A DNA stretch of 64,000 bases from Colletotrichum lupini (Eukaryota; Ascomycota; Sordariomycetes; Glomerellales; Glomerellaceae), in contig NC_064676.1 of assembly GCF_023278565.1 (NCBI RefSeq), forward strand, positions 3,286,001-3,350,000. Reading direction: 5' to 3'. The notes below the pieces were generated by a model, which saw nothing but the letters and a program-made list of their open reading frames with translations, was not told where the DNA came from and did no database searches. Of the stretch, positions 11,544 through 22,640 are shown piece after piece. A program made the translations under genes and the position numbers. Every line of letters begins with the position of its first letter. The first letter of the stretch is position 1.

Positions 11544-12869
11544 GCCGGTCGGTGTGATGTTGTTGGTGATGATGCGTCGGTGTAAGTGATTTTGGTGTCA
11601 AGATGAGATCGAGACGGGCATCAAGTTAGACTCTTTAGAGCGAGTGTCACACTCGTTCGAGGTCGATGAGTATTAGAGGATGGGAGGTGCAGCAACAACA
11701 CCCACCTACATCGTTGATGGCGGTACCACCGTGGTTATATGCTGCAGCAAGCATCGTGGTCATGAGCTCCAAATACACAGGTTCCGATAGTATAACATTA
11801 CAATCTCCCAACGATCCTCCAAGATCTACCAGATAGTCGGTAAGGTAGGCAAGGCTTGTTGGTGACAGGTGTAGTAGTTTCCATAGTGTGGCCGTGTCTG
11901 CATCCTGCCTACCGCCAAAAGGTTCTAAGTTTAGAAACGGCGGTAGAAGTTTGGCGGGTGCTCTGCTTATTTTCGGGTGGGGAAACAGCAGGAAGTGGCA
12001 GTGCCGCAGCGAACTTCGCCGGGCCTTTTCACCGCAGCACCGCACGGAAAAGCGGAGATACGCCGGGGGGATGAGAAGCCAGCACGCTGGGCCAAATCGC
12101 TAGAGCTTCTACCTTTCTAGGCACCCGTAACCCCGGGGACTGGGTTGGCTGAGCCGGGGGACCGGTTCCCAGTGTCGGTTCACAAAGCGCTTCCTAGCCC
12201 AATATTTGTTCTAGCTTCATCTTGCGTCTCCTCCTTTCTCCTCTTTCACGAATGCTTGAAATGACATGCTCCTTTAAGCTTTCAAGAAACTAACACTAAC
12301 GCCAAGTTACTTTGCTTTTCCGAGGGGATTCGAACGGCTGCCTACCTTAACTTGACAGGGCCTCCGCAGGCACCGTCGGGAGATGGACCAGGGCATCATC
12401 TCAGTCGTGTTGGTGGCAGTCCACTGCGGTGCATCTAAATTACCCTTGGCGCGCTTGTCCTCCAACATCCTGCCGCCTCAGCCCCCCATCCGGATGCAAG
12501 CACTACATTGGCTTCAATATTCTTTCTGTCAAGATTGCCAACTTGGCATTGCCTTTGGCCTTGTTGGTATTATTACCGCGCGGTCATGAATCGGAATTCC
12601 TACTATTGGTTCTCATAGCCGCTGGTTCCCGATCAACGTCAGGCCAACAGGTTGTTTCGCCTCGAAAGCTGCGGGGCAGATTGTTGGTATGAATCTCGCT
12701 GTATGTTTTACGTCAATCGATTCATTCATAACGGCTGCGAGAGATCCAAATCGTTTCACGTGGGGGTAGCCTGTAGGACAGAAGCATATTCTCAATAACC
12801 AAGAGGTTCCTTTTACCTAGGACTACAGAAATCCGCCAGCAGCCGAGAGCCACTGACTTCGCATCATCA
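11544..12869. other. Intergenic, 1.3 kb
   Basis: Contains the RTA1 promoter and the 3' flank of methyltransferase A. The ORFs here (such as 11647-12045) have no domain features. Nothing else recognised. Confidence 0.4.
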
Positions 12870-14670
12870 TTACGCTCCGTCCTCTGCCTCCGTCTCCTCC
12901 TGAGGAACCGGCGGGGTCTTTTCCTTCTCCGGCTTGCGACCAGTGATGCAGTAACTATTTCTTTAGTCAGTACGGTGAGGCGAGAGAAAATGAGGAAAAC
13001 TTAAAGACGAAAGCACTAACACCGGGCAGTATGAATGGTAGCTCTTGTTCTTGAGGTCATTTCGAACGTCAATCAGGAAGACGTTGACCTCATCGCGTGT
13101 CCACCCCAGCACGCGAGTAAAAGCCGCCATGCATGTGGCTTCAAGTGCAGAACCAAAGTTCTCCAGGGTCCACGCCCCGAGCTTCTTGTACCTATTTGTT
13201 TCCGTTAGCCATTATTCGTTTTCTTCTTCTTTTCTTCTTCTTTTCTTCTTCTTTTCTTCTTCTTTTCTTCTTCTTTTCTTCTTCTTTTCTTCTTCTTTTC
13301 TTCTTCTTTTCTTCTTCTTTTCTTCTTCTTTTCTTCTTCTTTTCTTCTTCTTTTTTGCCCGCCCATTGCTTGATAAGGGGAAGCGCCAGTCTCTGCTCGT
13401 AGCTTACCTCTCATCCTTCGGCCAGGAGTTGTGAGGCCACTTGTACATGCGGAGCTCGACGTCAACGAAACCAGCCTCGAGCATTTTCGTCTTCATGGGA
13501 GGTGCCGAAACAAAAACGCGACCCGTCCTTTCAGAAGCTTCATTCAAAAGTTTGACCCATTTGATGACCGCGGCGTCTTCGGGCAAGAGGCCATCGTCGG
13601 ATTTGGCCATGAGCTCGGCTTCGTGGAGTTCGAGATATCCCCCAGGCGCCAGGTTACTGTTTCCATCAGCACGTGAGTCGCAATAGGAGGAAGGCATTTG
13701 TTAAAAAAACTCACTCATAGCATTGCTTGATATACTTATCCCAGTCGTCAATAGCTGCGCTCATAAATCTGCTGTGAATGTAATCGAAAGGCTGCGTGTA
13801 AGTCCAATCTTCCTCGAGATCGTCAATCTCGAACTTGACATTCGGAGGCACACTGGAATAGCGTGTTAGCACTCGCCATGGATATTATAGCAGATGGGCT
13901 CTTCGTACAAGTCAGCCCGTACAGGCGTGAGGTCAACGCCGTATACCTGGACATGAAGTCAGTGTCAAGCTCTTGGACCTCCAGCGAAATACGCTGAGAC
14001 AAAAGTGAGGATTTCACGCACCTCTGATTCAGGATGTAAGTCACCAAAGTCCATGGCCCAGCTACCAGTTCCACATCCAAGGTCAAGCACTCGTCCGACC
14101 TTTGAGCCCACATCATTTGGCGGCGCCACACCGAGTCTGCCATCCAGCGTGTAAACAGTGATTTCATGCTGAAAGTCTAGATCGACTGGTCAGACGAAGA
14201 ATTTCCTACAACGCAGTTGGTGGGTTTGCCACAGCGTACCTAGTCTTTCCCACTCTGTTTCATCGTTGGGCATGACATATTCTGTTTAGAAAAAGAAGGT
14301 CAGTGGTTTCTCGGTGTCTCACACTGCTAAACGATTTTGGACTCACTGCCGTCCTTGTAATGATGATACGTCCGGCCGTTTTCAACTCGGTATTCGAGAA
14401 TGGAGGCACTGAGGCTGGTAGTCGAAGATGCCACGCTCTGAAACAATTGAATCGCATTAGTTGAATACCAAACCTCAGCAGGTGTACATCATGCTTGATA
14501 AGCTGGTCTGCATAGAGACTGAGCTGGTGCGACGGCCGCGATTCAACTCACCTCCAGTTCGGATTCACTGTGATCGGTGTCCTGTCGATATGTGAGCAAT
14601 CTATTTTATGCTATGACAGTAACACAAATACCTCTGCATCAATCACGACTTCATGATCGATCTCGGCCAT
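12870..14670 (-). CDS. Methyltransferase paralog A (TAM/LaeA-like)
   Basis: 345-residue SAM-dependent methyltransferase, ten exons: 14670-14632, 14581-14552, 14437-14347, 14281-14240, 14176-14022, 13946-13909, 13852-13715, 13656-13408, 13191-13021, 12954-12870. Lengths sum to 1038 nt in frame. Motif I is LDLGCGTG (98-105), followed by the acidic loop GVDLTP and the post-motif NLAPGGYLELHEAE. The HSRF and DWTYTQPFDYIHS elements are typical of the fungal TAM/LaeA-like group, whose founding members affect secondary metabolism and development. Most paralogs have unknown substrates, so the function is open. The N-terminus (MAEIDHEVVIDAEDTD) is acidic and the C-terminal tail is short and Glu/Pro-rich. 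The intron between exons 8 and 9 is inflated by a microsatellite. First of three tandem copies, all transcribed leftward. Confidence 0.9.
13219..13356. repeat. 11-nt pyrimidine minisatellite in an intron
   Basis: About 12 tandem copies of TTTTCTTCTTC (plus strand), inside intron 13192-13407 of methyltransferase A. On the transcript it reads as a purine-rich GAAGAAGAAAA array. The matching introns of paralogs B and C are 77 and 63 nt and lack it. Confidence 0.95.
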
Positions 14671-16351
14671 GATTGCGTCTTAATCGTGGGTCAACTCTGG
14701 CTGATGGACAGATAGTTTAGTTTGTCTCCTCTATATCTTGCTGGCTCTTGGGTACGTCAATGAAGCAAGAAACCCCAACCCGAGATCAATACTTAATCTC
14801 ATACCAAGGAAAACGATTTGAGAGAAGAGCCGACAGAGGAACTGATGGGGATTTCGCTTCTTTTTGTGACAAGGCACAGCCAATTGTGCAACCCCTCTTT
14901 CCTTGGCCAGATGAGATGCAGCCAACAGCCAACAGCCAACAGCCAACAGCCAACAGCCAACAGCCAACAGCCAACAGCCAACAGCCAACGACCCACGGAA
15001 CAGTTGCCTCTTTCCCCTGTCTTCAAGGCCACAATGTGGATCACGTAGAAAAAGGAAGCGAATAAAAACAACGATACGCGCCAAAGTGTTGTGACTGCTC
15101 AGAAAGGACGCATGCATTCCGAGCCCCCCCGGAAACCTTGCCAGTGAGAAACCCCGTATTGCATCCCGTTTGGACTCTCGCCTATGCACCCACCCAGGCA
15201 TGCTATCTTCTTGGGAAACCCTCTCCGGTCAGACCGGTTTAATGGATAGCCAACGATTTTGGTATTCCTTGCTCGGCTTTCTATGTGCGCGCGTGATATG
15301 CCAGGTCGTGATGCATGGAGATAGCGACAGGTCTGGGCCCCCGATCTGCCCCTCCTATTCCATTGTGCTGTTGAGTTTGCTAAGTTCTGGATCCATCTCA
15401 TCGATCCGGCGGTTTCGATTGTGAGAGTCCTTAATGGTCTGTAGTTGTGTCCCGTCTTGTGAAGTTTCTTGCGTGCTATACACATGGACAGGATACGCTC
15501 TTCTTTCCACGCGCCACCTGATTTACTGCTCACTGCTGGCTCTGAGAGCAAGCCTACTCCATTGGGCACCTCAAACTTAATAAACTCTTCAGTCATAATC
15601 TAAGTCGACTAAGGACATCGGAACGTGTTCGACTGACCGAGGAGGACCATGTCAATACTGACCACGCCATTCACACGCCTTATGTATCGAACAACGTACC
15701 GCTCAAGCGTAGTATCCTGGCTTGAAGCAGAAATCAGATCCAGTAGACGCGGAGCTGGTGGAAGCCGCAAACGCGGTTCATTAACATCATGACGATGTGT
15801 GCCTTCTCACTCACCCATGTATCAAGAAAACAGGGCTAACCAGCCTCTCCAAACAGAGATTACTGGCAAGGGTCGACAAACATGAGTTCTAATGACAATA
15901 TATCACTCTTTTGACCTGATTGAATGAGTCAAAAACCTGCATTGGGTCTCGTTGGTTTCTTTGCCGCGCAGTTGACGCTTGGGATGTCACCGATTCATCA
16001 TGTTTCCCAACACTTCTCTTGCGCCCAAATAGAGTCGTTTCGCATGTCTTGCCGCGAAGAGCCAATTGAGGCTTCCCCTCTTGCATCACTGAGGAGAGAG
16101 ATTAGACTGACGCTTCTTTCGAGAGACATGCAGAAATTGGTAGTTGGACTGCTTGGCCGGATAACCAATGTTCCGACCTTAGGATCGACTATGTACACAT
16201 TCTGCATTCTTCATCATGCCTGACGATCTAGACGGGAACCTCAAGCACTTCGAGGTCGCCAGTGACATGCTTTGAATTGGAAAAACCTAATACCAGTCTC
16301 TTCTTTGTATGAACGACACATTCTGATCCTCTGGCAAAAGGCTGATCTGCG
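14671..16351. promoter_or_regulatory. Upstream region of methyltransferase A
   Basis: 1.7 kb between the A start and the B stop. From the A start outward it holds a heptamer array (14919-14989) between two blocks shared with the upstream regions of B and C: TTTTTGTGAC at about 14871, and GTTGCCTCTTT at 15003 followed by ATGTGGA at about 15034. The region from 15,100 to 16,351 contains no gene I can support. Confidence 0.55.
14919..14989. repeat. Heptamer tandem repeat (CAGCCAA)n
   Basis: About ten near-perfect copies of CAGCCAA, about 250-320 bp upstream of the methyltransferase A start. Absent at the equivalent place upstream of B and C. Confidence 0.95.
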
Positions 16352-18005
16352 CTACAACGGCCTGCGGCCAGCAATACAATAACTACCCACGATCATTAGC
16401 AAGATGCGACATCAGAATCTCCACGGTACAGCACATACACAGGGCAGTAAGCATGATAATTCGTGTTCTTCAGGTCCTTCCTGACATCGATGAGAAGCAC
16501 GTTAACCTCGTTTCGGTTCCAGCCGAGTACGCGAGTGAACGGCGCCATGCACAACGCTTCGAGGGCAGTGCCGAAATTTTCCTGGGTCCAGTACCCGAGC
16601 CTCTTATACCTGTTTGTCAATTAGCATGTATGGCTCTTGGCCTACGGTTGTCTCCGATGAAGAACCACATAAAACGCTATAAGTACCTGTCTTCCTTGGG
16701 CCACTCGTTGTGAGGCCACTTGTACATACGTAGTTCGACATCGACGAAGCCAGCCGCAATCATCTTAGCTTTTAGAGAGCTTGGCTCAATGAACTTACGA
16801 CCCGTCTTCTCACAGGCTTCGTTCAGCATGTGTACGTATCTTATTATGGCGGCATCTTCGGGGAGAGTGTCGTCGTCAGATTTCGGCATCGAATCAGCTT
16901 CCTGGAGCTCTAGCCATCCACCGGGAGTAAGATTGCTGTAGTTGTTAGAATACTAGTTGTAAAGGGGAGGCTCAAAATATAGCCCATGTTCTCACTCATA
17001 ACATTGCTTGATAAATCGTTCCCAATCTTCTATGCTTGCCGTCAAGAATCGACTGTGGATGTATTCGAACGGCTCTGAATATGTCCAATCTTCTTCAACG
17101 TCATCGACCTCGAATCTGACGTTTGTTGGTACGCTAGAGTTGAACGTTTCACTAGTCAGTATGGCTCTTGAAAACACAATTCAGTGCCATGAATTACGGT
17201 GAGAAGGTTGGGCTTACAATTCTGCTTTCACAGGCGAGAGGTCGACGCCCAGCACCTACAGAGAGACTTAGTCTCCTTCGATTCCTTGCGGTGAGAGAAA
17301 CGGCAATGCTACGACTCACATCAGACTCGGGGTGTAAGTCGCCAAAATCCATGGCCCAACTCCCGGTCCCGGTCCCCACGTCAAGAACTCGACCGACCTC
17401 GACGTCATCCTCACATGGCGGGGCTATTCCGAGTTTGTCGTCAAAGGTATAGATGCAAATATCGTGCTGAAAGTCTGTACAAAGGGGATCAAATTCTTAG
17501 TTTGTTATCTCGTTAATTTCGTAGACTTGTAGCGCATACCTAGCCTCTCGCTCTCCGTCTCGTCATTTGGCATGTTGTATTCTACAGTGAGAGGTATTTG
17601 TTAGTGGTTTGAGCTGTCATACTTCAAACACTTGGTTCTTTGCGAGAGAATTGGGAGCTACTCACTGCCGTCCTTATATCGATGATACGTCCGGCCATTC
17701 TCGACTCGATTTTGAAAGATGGACGCAGTGAGGCTGTGGGTTGATAATGCTACGTTCTGCCATTTTTCATTAACATCAGCCATACACCATAGCAGGAACA
17801 AGCTCTTTCTGAATGAACCGTAGTATCCCAAAATCTCATTATAGTGAGTGCGGGGTCATCAAGTAACTCACCTCGAACTGCGATGTGAGATTGCTGAGGT
17901 TGTCAGTCTCCTACCGACACGTCAGGACATCTGCCACATAGGCCTAGCTTGAGTTCATCAATGTACCTCAGCTACAATCTTAACTTCACGGTCAATTTCA
18001 GCCAT
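16352..18005 (-). CDS. Methyltransferase paralog B (TAM/LaeA-like)
   Basis: 330 residues, ten exons: 18005-17967, 17910-17872, 17756-17666, 17581-17540, 17474-17320, 17255-17218, 17133-16996, 16935-16687, 16609-16439, 16382-16352; 993 nt in frame. Motif I is LDVGTGTG (101-108), followed by GVDLSP and NLTPGGWLELQEAD. Exons 3 to 9 have exactly the same lengths as in A and C (91, 42, 155, 38, 138, 249, 171). Exon 2 is 39 nt against 30 in the other two. The protein ends abruptly after YCIAGRRPL, so it lacks the variable tail of A and C. Methyltransferase core looks intact; substrate unknown. A and B resemble each other most in the FVDVELRMYKWPHN region, which suggests that this pair split last. 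Confidence 0.9.
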
Positions 18006-18742
18006 GATGATGAAATTCCGTTGGGGCCCTGGACTAGCTATCTTTGGATGCGGGGGCTTATCCAGTCCGCGATCTCACTTCTCGAGGGGGAGAGAGGGAC
18101 AGGGAGAATTGACAGCCAAGTTCGTGACGAAAAAGCACTACTACAGCGAGCCCGAGTACACGGTTTTCAGAAAACGATTGCAAGGGGGAAAGAGACAAAA
18201 ACCAACAGGAAGCGCACGTCTTTTTGTGAGGTGACACGAGAAACGGCGCATCTTCTGGACACACACACACATACCCCTGTCCGTCCCGGGAAACCAACAA
18301 AGACACAAACCAACCCGCATATGCGAGTTCGCGGCGATGTTGCCTTATTCCCACACTTTTCTGCACTGGACTGTGGAGCACGTAGAGTCTTTTGCACGAA
18401 TGAGATTGATGAGAAGTATCGCAAACACAAGCGCGACGGGCTCGGAGTACCAAATATGGGCAGAGGTGCGGAACGCGAGCTTGCGCTCCCAGTTCCTTGG
18501 GACCCATGTCAATTTAGATATTTAGTCGCCGCCCCCAATTAGTCTAGACTCTCTTCCAAGCATCTAGATTGTCGCACAATGGTCTTTCAGCTGCTGCGAC
18601 ATATATGAAAACGTTACGGCCTGCTGGAAAGGTAGCCCCTCCCCCTCCCTTGAGTCTCCAGCTTGTCTCTATTTAAATGCTTTCAAGGATTCGTCAATGA
18701 GAACGACATCACACTATACCAACGACGCGCTTTCCGAGCCCA
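18006..18742. promoter_or_regulatory. Upstream region of methyltransferase B
   Basis: 737 bp between the B start and the C stop. Contains the shared blocks CTTTTTGTGAG at about 18220 and GTTGCC at 18339, followed by CTGTGGA at about 18371. Antisense and sense ORFs over this stretch are not convincing. Confidence 0.5.
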
Positions 18743-20488
18743 TTAATCTTCTTGAGCAGTCGTTGCAGCATTTGGAGGAGATGTGGGACTCTTGGGACTC
18801 TTGGGGCTCTTTGCACTCTTCGGACTTGCAGCTCCAGCAGTCGCAGGTGTGGCGGGACTCGTTGAACTTGTAGCCGCGACAGCTTCAGGAGACGGAACCT
18901 GGGGAGGAGGCGCTATTGGCTCCTCAGCCTCCTTCTCAGGTTTGCGACCGACGACGCAGTAGCTACCAAGACATTATCAGCATCGTGGGAATAATGTCTA
19001 CCAGCCTGAAGGTGGCAGGTTGGGATGTACTCACATGCGGAAGTACGCGTGATAGTTTGTGTTCTTCACATCGTTGCGCACATTGATGAGAAATACTTCA
19101 ACCTCCTCACGTGTCCACTCAAGGACGCGCGTGAAAAGGGCCATGCAGAGACCCTGAAGAGCGCTGCCAAAGTTGTCCTGGGTCCAGAGGCCGAGCTTCT
19201 TGTACCTGTACACTACTATTTAGCACGAGAACCAGGAAGAAACGGAGGATCCGCTGCGATTTGCTTACCTGGGCTCCTTTGCCCATGGATTAATGGGCCA
19301 CTTGAACATCTGGACAGAGACGTCGGTAAACCCAACCTCGGTCATGATGTGCGATAGACCAGGGATGTCGACGTAGTCGCACCCGGCCTTTGTTGCGCCT
19401 TCTTGAAGGAGTTTGACGTACTCGGCTAAGGCGCAGTCTTTGGGGAAGGTATTGTCGTCAGACTGGGGGTTGATATCTGCATCTTGAACTTCGAACCATC
19501 CGCCAGGGTTGAGATTGCTATCTTGAGTAGTCAGATGTCCGTTTCAATTCGTAAGTCACGCAAAGAGAAGGATGCCTTACTCGTAGGCAGACTTGAAGAA
19601 CTTCCTCCAGTCGGTGATAGCTCCCGTCATGAATCGACTATGGATGTAATCAAACGGTTGCGAATAGGTCCAGTCCTCGTCAACATCATCAATCTCAAAC
19701 CTTACATTGGGTGGCGTGCTATTGAAAGCGAAACACATTAGCATTCTCACAAGGGTCCTCTAGCATGTCGCCGAGTGATGATTTCTCTCACAATTCTGGT
19801 TGGATGGGCGAAAGATCAACTCCATAGACCTAATGATGGCTTGAAGTGAGAAATGAGCCAAAGCCAAGGCGCAGACAGTTCCCTTACCTCGGACTCGGGA
19901 TGAAGTTCGCCAAAGTCGATAGCCCAGATGCCGGTACCAGTGCCCACGTCAAGGACACGCCCGACGCGTGCTTCTTTATCACACGACGGTGCCTGCCCCA
20001 GCCTGCCGCCAATGGTGTAAAGGAAAATCTCATGTTGCATGTCTAATCATTCTGAGCCAAACACACTTTAGCATAGGTATAGGAGGGGTGCTCAAACCTA
20101 GCCTGTCACTTTCCGATTCATCGTTCGGAAGAACGTATTCTTGTTACAATGGAGTCGTCAGAGAAAGATGCTTCCCAACAGTAATTGAGTCTAGTAAAAG
20201 CAGACAAGGGAAACTCACTGCCATCCTTGTATCGATGGTAGGTCCTTCCGTTCTCGATTCGATAATCTAGAATCGAACTACTGATGCTCGTGCTCGATGT
20301 GGCGATGCTCTATAAGAGGATTAGATGCTGAGATGTGCGGGCGGTATTGTATCCTGACTAACTTCGATTTCAGAACGGTCATCATCTGTTTGCTATTGCT
20401 ATATGTTAGTTTTCTACACCAAATTGAAGACAAATTGTCCAGATCGTACCCCGTCTTCGGCGTCAATGACTTGTTGTGGCTGATGCAT
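18743..20488 (-). CDS. Methyltransferase paralog C (TAM/LaeA-like)
   Basis: 390 residues, ten exons: 20488-20450, 20392-20363, 20309-20219, 20139-20098, 20042-19888, 19829-19792, 19718-19581, 19517-19269, 19205-19035, 18962-18743; 1173 nt in frame. Motif I is LDVGTGTG (98-105); then GVDLSP, DWTYSQPFDYIHSRF and NLNPGGWFEVQDAD. These are the closest of the three to the usual LaeA-like consensus, so C may be nearest to the ancestral copy (inference). Exon 2 was placed with acceptor caatAG to keep QTDDDRSEIE in frame. Unlike A and B, it has a C-terminal tail of about 65 residues rich in Ala, Pro, Thr and Ser, with the repeat SPKSAKSPKSPKSP, a possible proline-directed phosphorylation region. Substrate unknown. 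Confidence 0.9.
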
Positions 20489-21665
20489 TTCTGAAGATGT
20501 TTGCGTGGAGCTGCGGGTCGATAATCGCGGCTTGCTTCAGGACTCTGATCTCTCAAACGTCCCAACTTCTTTCAAACCTGATGGCAATTGTTAAACTAGA
20601 CCTAAGTCAATCTAGAAGTTGAGATGATACTGGAGCAACGGTAAACTTTTAGAAAAGAAACATCCGGGGGGTTTGTATTTTGTGACGAGACCAGCGGCCT
20701 GGGCCTCGCTTCGACCCCTCTTCTTCTTGATCATAAATCCCAACCAACAGAGCAAACATGCATATGCATGGCGACGGCAAAGTTGCCTCTTTGCCCACTT
20801 ACAGGGTACACATGTGGAGATACCCGCATCTTCAGCGAATGAGGACGATATCATACGAGACAACCATGAAGGGATTGTGGCAGAGGATTTCGGAGTCCTC
20901 ATCCGCTTCCGGCGCGGCCAAGAGGAAGAGATTCGTAGGCCCAGTCTCGGTTCAGATTGATCTTTGTCACCATGCAAGTTTTCCATGCATCGAGACGCAA
21001 ACTCGGCAAAGTCATAATACAGAATGAACTAATAAACTGATTAGACAGTTGCTGGCTGGTTATTATGTGTCCCAATGGGACGTAGATGGGATCTCCCGTC
21101 CCTTATTATGCTAAGCAGATGGTCATGAGAGCCGCCATGAAGTCAGATGACAAGAGCCGTTCAAATGGATTTCTCACAGAGATCTCCGAAGATAGTCGCT
21201 TTTGGCTCTTAAAATAACTCCTCCAACAAGTAGCATGCGTACGAATCGCGAGCGCGCAAATTTGGTTTCGCTGTCCAATACATCAGTTTGCTCTAGAGTA
21301 CACACTTTTTATAGCGCTTAAGAATTCCTCTCCAGCAACAAACTCGTTTGTACATAATCTACGAAGAACCATGGGTATTCGTACTTAAAGCAAGGGAATG
21401 TCTCCAGAGATGTGGTTGGCCACGAGCAGCTGGTGTTTTTGAGAGACCTTTATAAGCCGTCGTCCACATACTGCTGGATCTTTTCTCGGGGCATTCTGCT
21501 TTCAACCGAAACAAGAATCGTACACTCTATCTCAGTCACTCATTTACTTGAAGATTCGACAAAAGAAAGGGCCAAAATCTGCACGAAGCTGCGTGATGAG
21601 CTGTTCCTTGACAAGACAAAAGATAGATAATGGTGGGGGTCGGCCGCTCAAAATCCAAAAAGACA
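20489..21665. promoter_or_regulatory. Upstream region of methyltransferase C
   Basis: 1.2 kb up to the tRNA. Contains the shared blocks TTTTGTGACGAGA at about 20677 and GTTGCCTCTTTG at 20782, followed by ATGTGGA at about 20811. The outer part (21,000-21,665) holds nothing recognisable except the tRNA terminator. Confidence 0.5.
21657..21661 (-). terminator. Pol III terminator of tRNA-Gly
   Basis: Five consecutive T on the minus strand, four bases after the tRNA 3' end: a standard RNA polymerase III stop. Confidence 0.8.
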
Positions 21666-21746
21666 TGCGTCGAGGGGGAATCGAACCCCCGGCTCCCCGA
21701 CGCTGCTGGATGGCAACGGAGAATTTTACCACTAAACCATCGACGC
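21666..21746 (-). tRNA. tRNA-Gly(GCC) with a 10-nt intron
   Basis: 81-nt tRNA gene. Acceptor stem GCGTCGA pairs with TCGACGC; the discriminator is A. The D arm contains GGTTTAGTGG (A box). The anticodon stem CTCCG pairs with CGGGG. The loop TTGCCA carries anticodon GCC, and an intron of about 10 nt sits just 3' of it, the canonical position in fungi. T arm: GGGGG-TTCGATT-CCCCC (B box GGTTCGATTCC). Removing the intron leaves 71 nt, the usual tRNA-Gly size. Confidence 0.95.
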
Positions 21747-22640
21747 GGTTGAAATATGCTGGGTCTGGCAAATTCATCAAGGGCTCCGCTAGCGCAGTCG
21801 CTCGAGGGGTGTCACAGAGCGACGACATACAGAAAGACAAGACAATCTAGATCTGTGAGCCCACTCTGAGAAGTCTAGAGAACCACCGTGTCTTGAGAGG
21901 CCTACATTTGACAAGTGAGCATTCAGACAAGTATTAACTCAATTTCGACGTGTGAAGTGCAAGGTGCAAGGTGCAGAGGTACGCACCGTATCCACTGAGG
22001 CCATTTGCCCTGCAACGAAATAAGATCTTCAACCAGCGTGAAGATAGCGGTGCATATCCCAAAGCGGTCTAAAGCTGCACGAAACATGACTGCAGTCTGC
22101 AAAATACAATCAATCATTGAGTCAAACTCAGATTTGTCTTAGCTGGCGGCAGAGCCGAGCCGCAGGAACGATTGATGGTGACTCATAGTGACTGGCCCGG
22201 GCTTTGCCTACGGTCCGGTAGGTGGTGACCTCCTGCTTGTTTTGTCAGCCTTACAGCGGACGAAGAGTGGCAGTCTCGCCACACCTGTCGGCTCCAAGCC
22301 CGGAAGGGACCTTCTCCCAAAATTTTAGCGGGTCCACTCATCCGAACGCTTAAGTCCGCCCCAGCGACTTCACTCGAACGGAGTCTTGCCCTTTCTCTGC
22401 TGCGGATTCTCTTTTAAAGTCGCCTCCCCAGGTCCGGGTACCGAGTGGAAGTGGGATCCTAGATCTTTGTTCACTTTCATTCCTTTCAAGTTCTCCTTTT
22501 CTTGCGAGAGCGCGAGGCCTCTTGATTCACTTTCGTTGCCTAATCTGGCAGCACCTGTTCGAAGACGCTGTATTTCAAAAAGCGCAATCACAATTTCATC
22601 AACTCCTCATCATATCATCACCCTACTTAGATTATCAGAC
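21747..22640. other. Intergenic: tRNA upstream and NF-X1 promoter/5' leader
   Basis: Contains the tRNA 5' flank and the promoter and 5' leader of the NF-X1 gene. The NF-X1 frame stays open upstream to 22386 but has no in-frame ATG before 22641. Nothing else recognised. Confidence 0.45.

Noticed and set aside
12301..12380. Possible second tRNA (TTCGAA-like motif)
   Set aside because: No acceptor or anticodon stem could be folded around it.
13219..14989. Tandem repeats as a possible CRISPR-like array
   Set aside because: Units are contiguous simple repeats with no unique spacers, in a eukaryotic genome.
22386..22640. Upstream extension of the NF-X1 frame
   Set aside because: Frame is open but lacks an ATG; the sequence looks like 5' leader, and 22641 has a good start context and family-like N-terminus.
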